Shown in pieces: positions 8,863-17,453 of a stretch of DNA of 64,000 bases. Each line of letters opens with the position of its first letter. The first letter of the stretch is position 1. Source of the stretch: Corynebacterium minutissimum (GTDB taxonomy: Bacteria > Actinomycetota > Actinomycetes > Mycobacteriales > Mycobacteriaceae); NCBI RefSeq assembly GCF_016889765.1, contig NZ_CP069533.1:1302001-1366000 (forward strand), read 5' to 3'. The notes beneath the pieces are model-generated. The model did no database searches and had not been told where the DNA came from. It saw nothing but the letters and a program-made list of their open reading frames with translations. Made by a program: the position numbers and the translations under genes.

Positions 8863-9300
8863 TTACTGTGCTGGGGCGCTAGAGCCTGCCTTGAGTGCGG
8901 CGAGCTGGTCAGCAATCTCCGGGAAACCATTAGTGCGGGCAAGACGCTCGAGGTCAAAGTCGAGGCCACCCTGGTTCAGACGGCTGTCCTCAGAAGAACC
9001 GGAAGAGCCAGCAAGGCCGACCTGTGCGGCAAACTCATCAACCTGAGCGCGCAGGGCTGGGACGTTGTCGACGACTAGCTTGAGCAGGGCCAAAGCACCG
9101 GCAATGGAGCCGCCGATGATAAAAGTCATGTCCAGGGGAGTGGAGCCCGTGAGTGAGGAGCCAGCCTCGCCCTGCTGGAAGTCAGGATTGACTTTGTTCT
9201 TCCAGTCGTCATTAGTGGTCTCAGCGCTCGCTGCTGGGGCAACAGCAGTAGCAAGGGTAGTGGCCACGACTCCGGCAGCGAGAAGCTTCTTCATGGACAT
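8863..9300 (-). CDS. small secreted/membrane protein, unknown function
   Basis: This protein has 145 aa starting MSMKKLLAAGVVATTLATAV, a clear signal peptide with likely cleavage after ASA. The mature part has a short acidic stretch, one hydrophobic segment (MTFIIGGSIAGALALLKLVV), then a Ser/Asp-rich region and a helical tail. The start at 9300 has AAAGGAA upstream; a second ATG at 9294 is possible. It is first in a two-gene operon with the DUF6918-like gene. I do not recognise the family; envelope location is inferred from the signal sequence. Confidence 0.75.
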   Translation of the reverse strand: MSMKKLLAAGVVATTLATAVAPAASAETTNDDWKNKVNPDFQQGEAGSSLTGSTPLDMTFIIGGSIAGALALLKLVVDNVPALRAQVDEFAAQVGLAGSSGSSEDSRLNQGGLDFDLERLARTNGFPEIADQLAALKAGSSAPAQ

Positions 9301-9391
9301 AGGGAATTCCTTTCTAGAGAGGGAGTGGGACGATGAAGGACGCACCACTACCTAAACGCGCAATGGTTTAAGCATCTTTAACATGTTTAAC

Positions 9392-9652
9392 TTACATAAC
9401 TTCTGCCACAGAAAGGTAGACCTGCGCGCAAAAGCGCGCGAATTCTTCATTCTCTGCATTCAACGCAGGGAAAGCACGCAACACAGTTTCGAGAGCGGCC
9501 GCAGACTCTTGTCGAGTCCCGTGGACGGGAATGCCTTCTACTGATGCAGTACTTGCACCCGCCGCAGCGGCTAGTGCCGCGAAGGACACTATTCGTACGC
9601 GATATATGCGGCAGAATTCGCGGGCTATGAGAATTAAATGCTCAACACTCAT
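9392..9652 (-). CDS. Doc/Fic-like toxin homologue lacking the catalytic motif
   Basis: This 86-aa protein follows the Doc fold by pattern: a helix LILIAREFCRIY, an Ala-rich helix, then ESAAALETVLRAFPALNAEN. In active Doc/Fic proteins the last segment reads HPLVDGNKR-like; here the His and the GNKR anion-binding loop are absent (FPALNAENEEF). The ATG overlaps the upstream antitoxin stop by four bases (ATGA), the usual coupling of toxin-antitoxin pairs. Family assignment is my inference from alignment by eye. If right, AMPylation/phosphorylation activity should be lost, leaving a regulatory or vestigial protein. Confidence 0.5.
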   Translation of the reverse strand: MSVEHLILIAREFCRIYRVRIVSFAALAAAAGASTASVEGIPVHGTRQESAAALETVLRAFPALNAENEEFARFCAQVYLSVAEVM

Positions 9653-9867
9653 AAGAGCCCACGAGTCCGGCGAATCTCTGCTTCAAGCTCAGAACGCCCG
9701 GGCAAAAGCCGACGGGCGGTGTCTTGGACAGCAGCATCAGAAAGTGTTCGGGAAGCCGCAGCCACCACAGCGCGGACCACTGCCTCGTGTTTCGATGTCC
9801 CTTGTGCGGAAGCCAACAGCGTGAGTGCATGATTTTGCTCGGGGGTGAGCCTGAGTGTCATTGCCAT
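9649..9867 (-). CDS. ribbon-helix-helix antitoxin-like protein
   Basis: This 72-aa protein starts MAMTLRLTPEQNHALTLLAS, a CopG/Arc-type ribbon-helix-helix (beta strand TLRLT, then two helices with G-T-S-K-H-E-A at the turn). It pairs with the overlapping Doc-like gene. TAGCAT lies 7 nt before the ATG at 9867 with no Shine-Dalgarno, so it is probably leaderless. Two GTGATACCA repeats upstream are a likely autoregulatory operator. The antitoxin role is inferred from family and context. Confidence 0.75.
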   Translation of the reverse strand: MAMTLRLTPEQNHALTLLASAQGTSKHEAVVRAVVAAASRTLSDAAVQDTARRLLPGRSELEAEIRRTRGLL

Positions 9868-9885
9868 GCCTCACATGCTAGCAGT

Positions 9886-9905
9886 GTGATACCACAGTGA
9901 TACCA
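9886..9905. promoter_or_regulatory. direct-repeat operator candidate between gyrA and the Doc-like pair
   Basis: GTGATACCA occurs at 9886-9894 and 9897-9905, a period of 11 bp (one helical turn), in the -35 region of the antitoxin promoter. Ribbon-helix-helix dimers commonly bind such tandem half-sites. The repeats also lie 40-60 bp upstream of the gyrA -10. Confidence 0.5.
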
Positions 9906-9957
9906 ACATCATGGCGTAGAAGGCCTCACAGCGCCCCAGACGGTACGATAAGGCGTT

Positions 9958-12546
9958 ATGAGTGATAACAATGGCGATCTTTTTGATCGTATTCATCCGA
10001 TTGACATCAATGAGGAGATGGAGTCGAGCTACATCGACTACGCCATGTCCGTTATTGTCGGCCGTGCTCTTCCTGAGGTTCGCGATGGCCTCAAGCCGGT
10101 GCACCGCCGCATTCTGTACGCAATGTTTGACTCCGGCTACCGTCCGGATCGCGGTTATGTGAAGTCTGCTCGTCCAGTCTCTGACACGATGGGTCAGTTC
10201 CACCCCCACGGTGACTCCGCTATTTACGACACCCTCGTGCGCTTGGCTCAGCCGTGGAACATGCGCTACCCGCTGGTAGACGGCCAAGGTAACTTCGGCT
10301 CCCGCGGTAATGACGGCCCGGCAGCTATGCGTTACACCGAGTGCCGCATGACCCCGCTGGCTATGGAGATGGTGCGCGATATTCGCGAAAACACCGTCGA
10401 CTTCGCTCCGAACTACGATGGCAAGACTGAAGAGCCGGTCATCTTGCCTTCCCGTGTTCCTAATCTGCTGATGAACGGTTCCGGCGGTATCGCCGTTGGT
10501 ATGGCCACCAACATCCCGCCGCACAACCTCAATGAGCTGGCGGATGCCATTTATTGGCTTCTGGATCACCCGGATGCCAGTGAGGAAGAGGCGCTTGAAG
10601 CGTGCATGACGTACGTCAAGGGCCCGGATTTCCCCACCGCTGGTCTGATTGTTGGTGACCAAGGTATTAAGGACGCCTACACCACGGGCCGCGGCTCCAT
10701 CCGCATGCGTGGTGTGACCTCCATTGAGGAGGTGGGCAACCGCCAGACCATCGTTATCACCGAGCTGCCGTACCAGGTCAACCCGGACAACATGATCTCC
10801 AACATTGCGGAGTCCGTGGTCAACGGCAAGATTGCCGGCATTGCCAAGATTGAGGATGAATCCTCTGACCGTGTTGGTATGCGCATCGTTGTCACGCTGA
10901 AGCGTGATGCCGTGGCCCGCGTTGTCCTCAACAATCTGTATAAGCACTCCCAGCTGCAGACCTCCTTCGGCGCGAACATGCTCTCCATCGTCGATGGCGT
11001 GCCGCGCACGCTGCGTCTGGACCAGATGCTGAGCTACTACGTGGCTCACCAGATCGAGGTCATCGTTCGCCGTACTCAGTACCGCCTCGATGAGGCCGAA
11101 AAGCGCGCCCACATCCTGCGCGGTCTCGTCAAGGCACTCGACATGCTCGATGAGGTCATCGCGCTCATTCGCCGTTCCCCCACGGTGGAGGAGGCACGCG
11201 AGGGCTTGATGCAGCTACTCGACGTCGACGAGATCCAAGCCGATGCCATCCTGGCCATGCGTCTGCGCCGCCTGGCAGCCTTGGAGCGTCAGAAGATTAT
11301 TGATGAGTTGGCGGAGATCGAGGAGACTATCGCGGACCTGAAGGACATTCTTGCACGTGAGGAACGTCAGCGTCAGATTGTCCACGATGAGCTTGAGGAG
11401 ATCGTGGAGAATTACGGTGATGAGCGTCGCACCCAAATCGTCGCTGCCTCTGGCGACGTCACCGATGAGGACCTCATTGCTCGTGAGAACGTCGTCGTAA
11501 CTATTACCGCTACCGGTTACGCCAAGCGCACCAAGGTAGACGCCTACAAGGCGCAGAAGCGCGGTGGAAAGGGCGTTCGCGGTGCTGAGCTCAAGCAGGA
11601 CGATATTGTTAAGAACTTTTTCGTTTGCTCCACGCACGACTGGATCCTGTTCTTCACCAACTTTGGCCGTGTCTACCGCCTCAAGGCCTACGAGCTGCCG
11701 GAGGCAGGCCGTACCGCCCGCGGTCAGCACGTGGCCAACCTGCTGGAGTTCCAGCCGGAGGAGAAGATCGCACAGGTCATTCAGATTCAGTCCTACGAGG
11801 ACGCTCCTTACCTGGTCCTGGCCACCGAGCAGGGCCGCGTGAAGAAGTCCCGTCTGACCGACTACGAGTCCGCACGTTCTGCTGGCCTCATCGCCATCAA
11901 CCTCAACGAAGGCGACGCGCTGATCGGCGCACAGCTGGTTAACGAAGGCGATGACATCTTGCTCACTTCTGAGCAGGGGCAGGCAATCCGCTTCACCGCG
12001 GATGATGACCAGCTGCGTCCGATGGGCCGTGCTACCGCCGGTGTGAAGGGCATGCGCTTCCGCGGCGATGATCAATTGCTGTCTATGTCCGTGGTCAATG
12101 ACGGCCAATTCTTGCTCGTCGCAACCTCTGGTGGCTACGGAAAGCGCACGGCGATTGAGGAATACACGCCGCAGGGTCGTGGCGGCCTGGGTGTCATGAC
12201 CTTCAAGTACACCCCGAAGCGTGGCAAGCTCATTTCTGCCATTGCTGTGGACGAGGATGACGAAATCTTCGCCATCACGTCTGCCGGCGGCGTTGTCCGT
12301 ACTGAGGTCAACCAGATTCGCCCGAGCTCCCGTGCCACGATGGGCGTTCGTCTGGTTAATCTGGCTGATGACGTTGAGTTGCTTGCTATCGACCGCAATG
12401 TTGAGGATGACGGCGAGGAAGATGCTCAGGCAGTAGCCAAGGGTGAGAAGTCCGTTGAGGATGTCAAGCCCGAGCACCTCAAGTTGGGCGAAGACACCAA
12501 GGACAACAAGGACAAGGCCGCTGACGATAAGACTGATGAGGAGTAA
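9958..12546 (+). CDS. gyrA: DNA gyrase subunit A
   Basis: GyrA, 862 aa, is the DNA-cleaving subunit. Catalytic Tyr126 lies in AAMRYTECRM; the quinolone-determining region HPHGDSAIYD has Ser87 and Asp91, the susceptible form. The GyrA box QKRGGKG opens the beta-pinwheel domain (about 535). The last 50 residues are a Lys/Asp/Glu-rich tail. TACGAT at 9944-9949 lies 8 nt before the ATG, suggesting a (nearly) leaderless message, although AAGG at 9950 could act weakly. DUF3566 follows 3 nt downstream. Confidence 0.98.
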   Translation: MSDNNGDLFDRIHPIDINEEMESSYIDYAMSVIVGRALPEVRDGLKPVHRRILYAMFDSGYRPDRGYVKSARPVSDTMGQFHPHGDSAIYDTLVRLAQPWNMRYPLVDGQGNFGSRGNDGPAAMRYTECRMTPLAMEMVRDIRENTVDFAPNYDGKTEEPVILPSRVPNLLMNGSGGIAVGMATNIPPHNLNELADAIYWLLDHPDASEEEALEACMTYVKGPDFPTAGLIVGDQGIKDAYTTGRGSIRMRGVTSIEEVGNRQTIVITELPYQVNPDNMISNIAESVVNGKIAGIAKIEDESSDRVGMRIVVTLKRDAVARVVLNNLYKHSQLQTSFGANMLSIVDGVPRTLRLDQMLSYYVAHQIEVIVRRTQYRLDEAEKRAHILRGLVKALDMLDEVIALIRRSPTVEEAREGLMQLLDVDEIQADAILAMRLRRLAALERQKIIDELAEIEETIADLKDILAREERQRQIVHDELEEIVENYGDERRTQIVAASGDVTDEDLIARENVVVTITATGYAKRTKVDAYKAQKRGGKGVRGAELKQDDIVKNFFVCSTHDWILFFTNFGRVYRLKAYELPEAGRTARGQHVANLLEFQPEEKIAQVIQIQSYEDAPYLVLATEQGRVKKSRLTDYESARSAGLIAINLNEGDALIGAQLVNEGDDILLTSEQGQAIRFTADDDQLRPMGRATAGVKGMRFRGDDQLLSMSVVNDGQFLLVATSGGYGKRTAIEEYTPQGRGGLGVMTFKYTPKRGKLISAIAVDEDDEIFAITSAGGVVRTEVNQIRPSSRATMGVRLVNLADDVELLAIDRNVEDDGEEDAQAVAKGEKSVEDVKPEHLKLGEDTKDNKDKAADDKTDEE

Positions 12547-12549
12547 GTC

Positions 12550-12897
12550 ATGATCGGACGAGAGCTGCACCTAGCGCGGATTTCACCGATGTCGGCTTTC
12601 CGCGTGGGGCTCGCCATGTCCCTCGTTGGCTTGGTCGCCTGGATTATCGCAGTGTGTCTGCTGTACCTCGGCCTCGACCAAGCAGGAATCTGGGATTCTC
12701 TCAACAGCCTTGTGGGCGGTGTTGGTGGAGGCTTTGAAGTCAGCTTCGGCCTTGTAGTCTCTGCGGCTGCTCTTTTCGGTGCCATTATTGCTGTACTCAT
12801 GACGCTGCTGGCGCCGATCATGGCTGTTATATATAACGCCATTGTTGATGTCTTTGGCGGCTTCAAGGTGCGACTACAAGACGAGCCGCACCGTTAG
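12550..12897 (+). CDS. DUF3566 membrane protein
   Basis: This 115-aa protein has two strong transmembrane segments (about residues 18-42 and 68-96) around a Gly-rich loop (SLVGGVGGGFEV). DUF3566 proteins follow gyrA throughout Actinobacteria and, in mycobacteria, interact with cell-wall growth factors. The start is 3 nt after the gyrA stop, so it is co-transcribed. Exact function here is unknown. Confidence 0.9.
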   Translation: MIGRELHLARISPMSAFRVGLAMSLVGLVAWIIAVCLLYLGLDQAGIWDSLNSLVGGVGGGFEVSFGLVVSAAALFGAIIAVLMTLLAPIMAVIYNAIVDVFGGFKVRLQDEPHR

Positions 12898-13007
12898 CCA
12901 AAGGAATGGCGGTAATAGTGCTCTAAGACTACCTAGGAAATGTCGATTGACCTGGCGATTTGTAATAGATCGCCAGTCCTATGTAGAGTAACTACTCGTT
13001 CCGGTAA

Positions 13008-13081
13008 GGGCCTATAGCTCAGTCGGTTAGAGCGCATCGCTGATAACGATGAGGTCGCTGGTTCGATTCCAGCTAGGCCCA
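13008..13081 (+). tRNA. tRNA-Ile (GAT)
   Basis: The acceptor stem GGGCCTA pairs with TAGGCCC. The D-loop AGCTCAGTCGGTTAGAGC and T-arm GGTTCGATTCC are canonical. Anticodon GAT is at 13042-13044. CCA is genome-encoded at 13082-13084. A tRNA-Ile/tRNA-Ala pair after gyrA is the standard actinobacterial arrangement. Confidence 0.98.
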
Positions 13082-13093
13082 CCACGGAACAAT

Positions 13094-13166
13094 GGGGCAT
13101 TAGCTCAATTGGTAGAGCATCTGCTTTGCAAGCAGAAGGTCAGGAGTTCGATTCTCCTATGCTCCA
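13094..13166 (+). tRNA. tRNA-Ala (TGC)
   Basis: GGGGCAT pairs with ATGCTCC. The T-arm AGTTCGATTCT is canonical. The anticodon loop TTTGCAA has anticodon TGC at 13127-13129. CCA is not encoded. It starts 9 nt after the CCA of tRNA-Ile and must share its transcript. Confidence 0.98.
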
Positions 13167-13179
13167 CAGCATAAAAGTG

Positions 13180-13210
13180 AAGACGCCCAGCGATGGACGC
13201 TGGGCGTCTT
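13180..13210 (+). terminator. terminator of the gyrA-tRNA unit
   Basis: AAGACGCCCAGCG (13180-13192) and CGCTGGGCGTCTT (13198-13210) form a perfect 13-bp stem with a 5-nt loop, followed by TCGTGTTTC. Confidence 0.85.
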
Positions 13211-13680
13211 TCGTGTTTCAACTCCGGGGCTGGACCCTGAATGTGGACCCGAGAGTTAACCGACGTGCCCGGTTGATCCGGCGCCGAGTGGAATCGATTT
13301 AGGTTGCCAGACTTGGCGCCTCGTTTCGGTGCCTATCGAATGACATAAATGTAATTATTACCCGTATAGGGGTAAAATCATTCACAGCATTCACAGAGGT
13401 TAGAAATAGTTACACCAGCCCCTCTCGTATAAAACACTGTCATCTACCTGCTGATTAGCCGGTGACGGCCAACAGAGGGTTGGAAAAACTTTGGAAACTT
13501 GTTGCGTTTGACTGGAAAGAGCGACAGAACTCCGATAATCTTTCAAACAGCGACAAAAGCTGCACTACTCGTTGAGAATGTGAAGATCATTCATCAAGAA
13601 CGATTGCTAGCGTCGCCCTACACGACGGTTATCGTAAGATAATTTTCACAGTCCGACCTCAACTCTCATAGGGGAATTAC
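13211..13680 (+). promoter_or_regulatory. cspB: long upstream region/leader of the S-layer gene
   Basis: This 470-bp stretch has no gene and is markedly A/T-richer than its neighbours. It contains a candidate -10 TAAGAT (13635-13640) and the ribosome site AGGGGAA before the ATG at 13681. ACCCGTATAGGGGT (about 13360) is a short inverted repeat. A large control region fits a very highly expressed surface protein. No riboswitch family is recognised. Confidence 0.5.
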
Positions 13681-15633
13681 ATGTTCAAGAACCGTGTTCG
13701 CACCGCCGCTCTCGCAGGTGCCATCGCAGTAGCCACCGGTGTCTCCGGTGTTGCAGTCCCGGCTTTCGCTGAGGACACCACCGTCAACAGCATCCAGGGC
13801 CCAGAGTTCAACAAGCCTGACGCATCCAAGGCTCAGGATGTCGCTGCTGAGAACTTCACCGAGAAGCAGCTGCTCGATATGACCAACTCCACCGACAAGT
13901 TCATTCAGAGCTACAACCAGTACAAGGACCTGTACCCGAAGGTAGCCGCACTTGCTGGTGACGGTGTCGATATCTCTGAGGAGCAGGAGTACAAGGACTT
14001 CCAGCAGTTCGCTAACCTCACCACCGAGCAGCTCGCACAGGCTGAAAAGAACGTTCAGGCTGCACGTGCTTCCGTTGCTTACGCATTGGAGAAGGACAAG
14101 GCTGCTGACGCTGCTTGGAACAACTACGAAGAGAAGGCCTTCGACTACAATGTTACCGTGACCAACGTCACCGGCGTTAAGAACGGCGGCAACAACCCGC
14201 AGGGTAACAAGGGCTCCCAGTACGAGACCGACGAGTACAAGAAGGCTGGTCTCCTGAAGTCCGACATCGACGCTGCCAACAAGTTCCTCAATGACAAGGG
14301 CATTACGATCGAGAACGCCCCCGGCGACGACCTCGGTACCACGAACCTTTCGGCTCCGGCTCTCGAGGAAATCAACCCACTCGATTTCTGGAGCGCTCAG
14401 GAGACCCCGAAGAAGAACTTGAAGAAGTTCGAAGCAGCTATTGAGCAGTACAAGCTGCGCCTCGATTACGCTGGTCACCGCTCTGCTGACAAGACCCAGG
14501 ACAACTACATCCCGCGCGAGTACGTTGGCCTCGTTGAGACCGTCATCGCCGATGCCGAAATGCTCTACGAGCAGCTGAAGGCTGACACCGCTGCTCTTAA
14601 TGAGGCACGCGACGCTGCACGTGCGGCTTCCCGCGAGTCCCAGAAGTCTGACGTCCTGGTTCGCCAGGGCCTGCTTGACCGTGCTTGGGCACAGGTCTAC
14701 GTCCTTCGCCCGATGGAGGCTCAGTTCGCTATCGGTGCTCGCGTCCTCGAGCTCTACGAGTCCGGCGAGAACGGCACCGTTGTCATCAACGATGAGCAGC
14801 TCACCCTGCGTCAGGCTTACGACCGCCTGATTCAGGAGGATGGCGGCGCCAAGACTGGTAACGACAAGGACGGCGAGATCGACGGCCCGAACTACGTCAA
14901 CGAAGCTATCGCTGAGAACTACTACGCCTACGGTGAAGCAACCAAGAAGGCTTACGACCTGTACGCCGACTTCCCGGGTGACCTCCAGGGCATCGACGGC
15001 CGCGGCATCTGCGGCCCGCGTGAGTCCAAGGATGAGGATGCAATCGACCCTGCTAACCCTGGCAACCAGCTCGACAAGGAGGACCCGTTCAACACCCGTA
15101 AGAAGGATTGCTCCGAGCCGCTGGATAAGGTCTTCTTCGACGGTGCTTCCAACCGGAACGATGAGGCTAAGGAGTACGTAGCGATGAAGATCGCCGCTGC
15201 TAAGCGCCTCTTTGGTCCGAACAACTTCAACCTGGCTTGGGAAGAGGAGTACAAGAAGGTTCTGAACGCTGACAACGGTGTTCAGAAGGCTATCTCCGAC
15301 GACGCTGCAGCTGCAAAGGACCGCGAGGACCAGGCCAAGCTGGCTCAGAAGAACGCCGACAACGCTGCCCGCATCGCCGATGCTCTGGAGAAGCAGATGA
15401 ACGGTGGCGACGCTGACAAGGGCGGCGACAACAACAAGGGCGACAACAACAAGGACGGCAACAACAAGGACGGCAACAAGAAGGGCGACAAGAGCTCTGC
15501 TAAGGACAAGCTGTCCAACAACGGCAAGCCGACCCCGCTCGCTATCTTCGGCATCGTTGCTGGTGTTCTGGCTGCAGTTGCTGCTGCCTTCCCGGCAATC
15601 GCCAAGGCTCTGAACATCAAGCTCCCGTTCTAA
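13681..15633 (+). CDS. cspB: S-layer protein of the PS2/CspB type
   Basis: This 650-aa protein starts MFKNRVRTAALAGAIAVATG with cleavage expected after AFA. The signal peptide, the early DMTNSTDKF segment, the ARASVAYALEKD stretch and the RAWAQVYVLRPMEAQFAIG block resemble C. glutamicum PS2 as I remember it. The body is a long helical, Ala/Lys/Glu-rich chain. Residues about 575-608 are a low-complexity G/D/N/K linker, followed by a C-terminal hydrophobic anchor (IFGIVAGVLAAVAAAFPAI) that holds PS2 in the mycomembrane. Codon use is extremely biased (AAG, GAG, GAC, GCT), as expected for an abundant protein. It is longer than C. glutamicum PS2 (about 500 aa). Confidence 0.75.
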   Translation: MFKNRVRTAALAGAIAVATGVSGVAVPAFAEDTTVNSIQGPEFNKPDASKAQDVAAENFTEKQLLDMTNSTDKFIQSYNQYKDLYPKVAALAGDGVDISEEQEYKDFQQFANLTTEQLAQAEKNVQAARASVAYALEKDKAADAAWNNYEEKAFDYNVTVTNVTGVKNGGNNPQGNKGSQYETDEYKKAGLLKSDIDAANKFLNDKGITIENAPGDDLGTTNLSAPALEEINPLDFWSAQETPKKNLKKFEAAIEQYKLRLDYAGHRSADKTQDNYIPREYVGLVETVIADAEMLYEQLKADTAALNEARDAARAASRESQKSDVLVRQGLLDRAWAQVYVLRPMEAQFAIGARVLELYESGENGTVVINDEQLTLRQAYDRLIQEDGGAKTGNDKDGEIDGPNYVNEAIAENYYAYGEATKKAYDLYADFPGDLQGIDGRGICGPRESKDEDAIDPANPGNQLDKEDPFNTRKKDCSEPLDKVFFDGASNRNDEAKEYVAMKIAAAKRLFGPNNFNLAWEEEYKKVLNADNGVQKAISDDAAAAKDREDQAKLAQKNADNAARIADALEKQMNGGDADKGGDNNKGDNNKDGNNKDGNKKGDKSSAKDKLSNNGKPTPLAIFGIVAGVLAAVAAAFPAIAKALNIKLPF

Positions 15634-15684
15634 TTCCCGGTAGATGATGTCACCACTCCGCCCCTAACGGAGTAAGCCAGTAGA

Positions 15685-15710
15685 TGAACCCCGCCATAAG
15701 GCGGGGTTCA
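15685..15710 (+). terminator. terminator of the S-layer gene
   Basis: TGAACCCCGC (15685-15694) and GCGGGGTTCA (15701-15710) form a perfect 10-bp stem with loop CATAAG, then TTTCGTTTTC. This is a strong intrinsic terminator 50 nt after the stop. Confidence 0.9.
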
Positions 15711-15744
15711 TTTCGTTTTCTTTAAGCAACCCAGTGGGTACATG

Positions 15745-15777
15745 AATAGGCTCCAACCAAACTGGTTGGAGCCTATT
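15745..15777. terminator. second hairpin between convergent genes
   Basis: AATAGGCTCCAACCA (15745-15759) and TGGTTGGAGCCTATT (15763-15777) form a perfect 15-bp stem with a 3-nt loop. It lies between the convergent S-layer and deacetylase genes and may terminate either. Confidence 0.75.
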
Positions 15778-15842
15778 GCCTGTTTAGGTTCGTTATGGTG
15801 CTAGTGGCAATCGTGTATGTGTGCTTAAAGCCGCGTTACTGC

Positions 15843-16790
15843 CTAGCGAGTAAGATACTGCTTTCCCGCTTCCGGGTTTGGGATGAGGCGGTCGAGGCTG
15901 ACTGGCTCGAGGCCCTTGGCGCGGAGGCCGTCGATGACGCAGTCGGTAGCTGCGACGGTGGTGGGGTGGATGTCATGCATGAGGATGATGGCGCCTGGTT
16001 GTGCGCCGTCGACGGCAGCACGGCAGACGTGGTCGGTGTTGAGGTCTTTCCAGTCGAGCGTGTCGACTGACCACAGTGCTTGGGCTTGACCATTGGCCTG
16101 TGCGGCTTTGTAGACGGTGTTGTTGGTTGCGCCATAGGGAGGGCGAAGCCAGCGTGGGCTTTCGCCGGTGGCTGCCTTAATGGCGGCAGCGCCTGCTTTG
16201 ATCTCCCCGTCTACCTGGCCTGCCGGTAGTTTGTCCAGTTCGGGATGTGTGGCGGTGTGGTTGCCCACGGTATGGCCTTCGGCCTTCATGCGGCGCAGAA
16301 GCTCAGGATGCGCGTAGGCCTTGGGAGCGAGCACCATGAAGCTCGCATGCGCGTCCTTGGCCTTGAGGGTATCGAGCACTTGGGCCGTAAGTTCACCGGG
16401 ACCGTCATCGTAGGTGACGGCAACGCAGTTAGAACACGTAGCATCCGCTACGGACTGGGAGTGCTGGTTGCTCTTGTGGTGCTTTTCCGCGCCGTGCTTG
16501 TTATCTTTGGCCGCTGGCTTCTTCTTGTCTTTCGATCCGGGTGCTTGGGGGCGTGAGGAGCCGGCAAAGATGGGGTTGTTCTGGAGCTCCTTGGGAAGGG
16601 CGTTGTAGGCGTCTTCCTCGATGCGGTCGAGTTCCTTCCGGACGTCGGCAGGCACTTGCAGTTGTGGTGCCGGGATTCCCGGTGCGGGGAGCTTGGGGAG
16701 CTCAGCTGCGGTAGCAACGCCGGGCAGTGCGGTGGAGACTGCGAGCGTGAGGGCAGCGAGCGAGTGTGTAAGGATTCTGGTTCGACGCAT
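15843..16790 (-). CDS. secreted polysaccharide deacetylase (NodB domain)
   Basis: This 315-aa protein has a signal peptide (cleavage after ATA), a Lys/His-rich linker (about 85-110) and a NodB domain from about residue 115. All five catalytic motifs are present: TYDDGP, HTATHP, RPPYG, VDTLDW and LMHDIH. The family removes acetyl groups from peptidoglycan or other polysaccharides using a divalent metal. Being exported, it probably acts on the cell wall or arabinogalactan-linked material. It is monocistronic, convergent with the S-layer gene. Confidence 0.9.
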   Translation of the reverse strand: MRRTRILTHSLAALTLAVSTALPGVATAAELPKLPAPGIPAPQLQVPADVRKELDRIEEDAYNALPKELQNNPIFAGSSRPQAPGSKDKKKPAAKDNKHGAEKHHKSNQHSQSVADATCSNCVAVTYDDGPGELTAQVLDTLKAKDAHASFMVLAPKAYAHPELLRRMKAEGHTVGNHTATHPELDKLPAGQVDGEIKAGAAAIKAATGESPRWLRPPYGATNNTVYKAAQANGQAQALWSVDTLDWKDLNTDHVCRAAVDGAQPGAIILMHDIHPTTVAATDCVIDGLRAKGLEPVSLDRLIPNPEAGKQYLTR

Positions 16791-16903
16791 GACAACCTTC
16801 TACGGAGACAATTCGGCCCCTTATTTTCACTCGCATGTAGTGGTAAAAGGCCTAGTGACACGCAACTAGAGTGAAACAAGTTATGTTGTGTTGCGTGTGA
16901 GGT

Positions 16904-17377
16904 TTAGGCGAAGCGCTTGACCAGGACGATGTGACCGTCACGTTCGCTTACCGACTCAAAGCCCAGGTGTAGGTATAGGCGGTGGGCACGGTCATTGTCT
17001 TTGGCCACAGAGAGGGAGATGCCGGGAGTGTCCATGTCACGGGCGAGGTCCGTGGCGGCGTCGATAAGCACGGTGCCCACACCTTGGCCGCGGAAGCGGG
17101 ATTCGACTGCGAGGGCAAGCTCGGGAATGCCCTCAGCCACGTGGCCAAAGCCGTGGCGTTCAGCAGTGCCCCAGTTGAGCCATACACCGCCAGCGGGCAC
17201 GTGGCCTTCCCAGGCGATGTATCCACCGCGGGAAGGCTCCCAGCCCCCGAGGTAGTACTCAAAGCCCTCCTCAAAACCATCGGGGAGCGCTTTGTGCTCA
17301 TCGCCGAACGTATCGGCAAGGAAGTTAAGGCGGGCGAGGTAGGTGCGGTCGGCTTCAGTCAAGGGGAGAAGATGCAT
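16904..17377 (-). CDS. GNAT-family N-acetyltransferase
   Basis: This 157-aa protein has the acetyl-CoA-binding motif SRFRGQGVGTVLID at about residue 94, followed by the typical SLSVAKDNDRAHRLYLHLGF helix. The start at 17377 (MHLLPLTEADRTY) has AGGA upstream; longer readings overlap the divergent antitoxin promoter. Substrate unknown. Confidence 0.85.
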   Translation of the reverse strand: MHLLPLTEADRTYLARLNFLADTFGDEHKALPDGFEEGFEYYLGGWEPSRGGYIAWEGHVPAGGVWLNWGTAERHGFGHVAEGIPELALAVESRFRGQGVGTVLIDAATDLARDMDTPGISLSVAKDNDRAHRLYLHLGFESVSERDGHIVLVKRFA

Positions 17378-17436
17378 AGTTCCTATGGTAGAGACCGAAA
17401 GTATGCTCGTTCGAGACGGTGGCAGAGCGAACTTTT

Positions 17437-17450
17437 CGTTATACGATAAT
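17437..17450 (+). promoter_or_regulatory. leaderless promoter/operator of orphan antitoxin
   Basis: CGTTATACGATAAT contains the -10 TACGAT (17442-17447), 6 nt before the ATG, and a small palindrome TTAT-ACG-ATAA. The stretch CTTTTCGTTATACGAT closely matches CTTTTCGTAATACGAT upstream of the antitoxin at 28868. Confidence 0.6.
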
Positions 17451-17453
17451 CCC

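Noticed and set aside
10198..10240. Fluoroquinolone-resistance mutation in gyrA
   Set aside because: The quinolone-determining region has Ser87 and Asp91, the usual susceptible residues.
9871..11112. 413-aa minus-strand ORF opposite gyrA
   Set aside because: Antisense shadow of gyrA; gyrA is full length and conserved.
13211..13680. Riboswitch in the S-layer leader
   Set aside because: No known aptamer core or terminator/antiterminator pair could be recognised; left as an unexplained leader.
13666..14478. 270-aa Val/Leu-rich minus-strand ORF opposite the S-layer gene
   Set aside because: Its hydrophobic composition is the complement of GAG/AAC-rich codons in the S-layer gene; no ribosome site.
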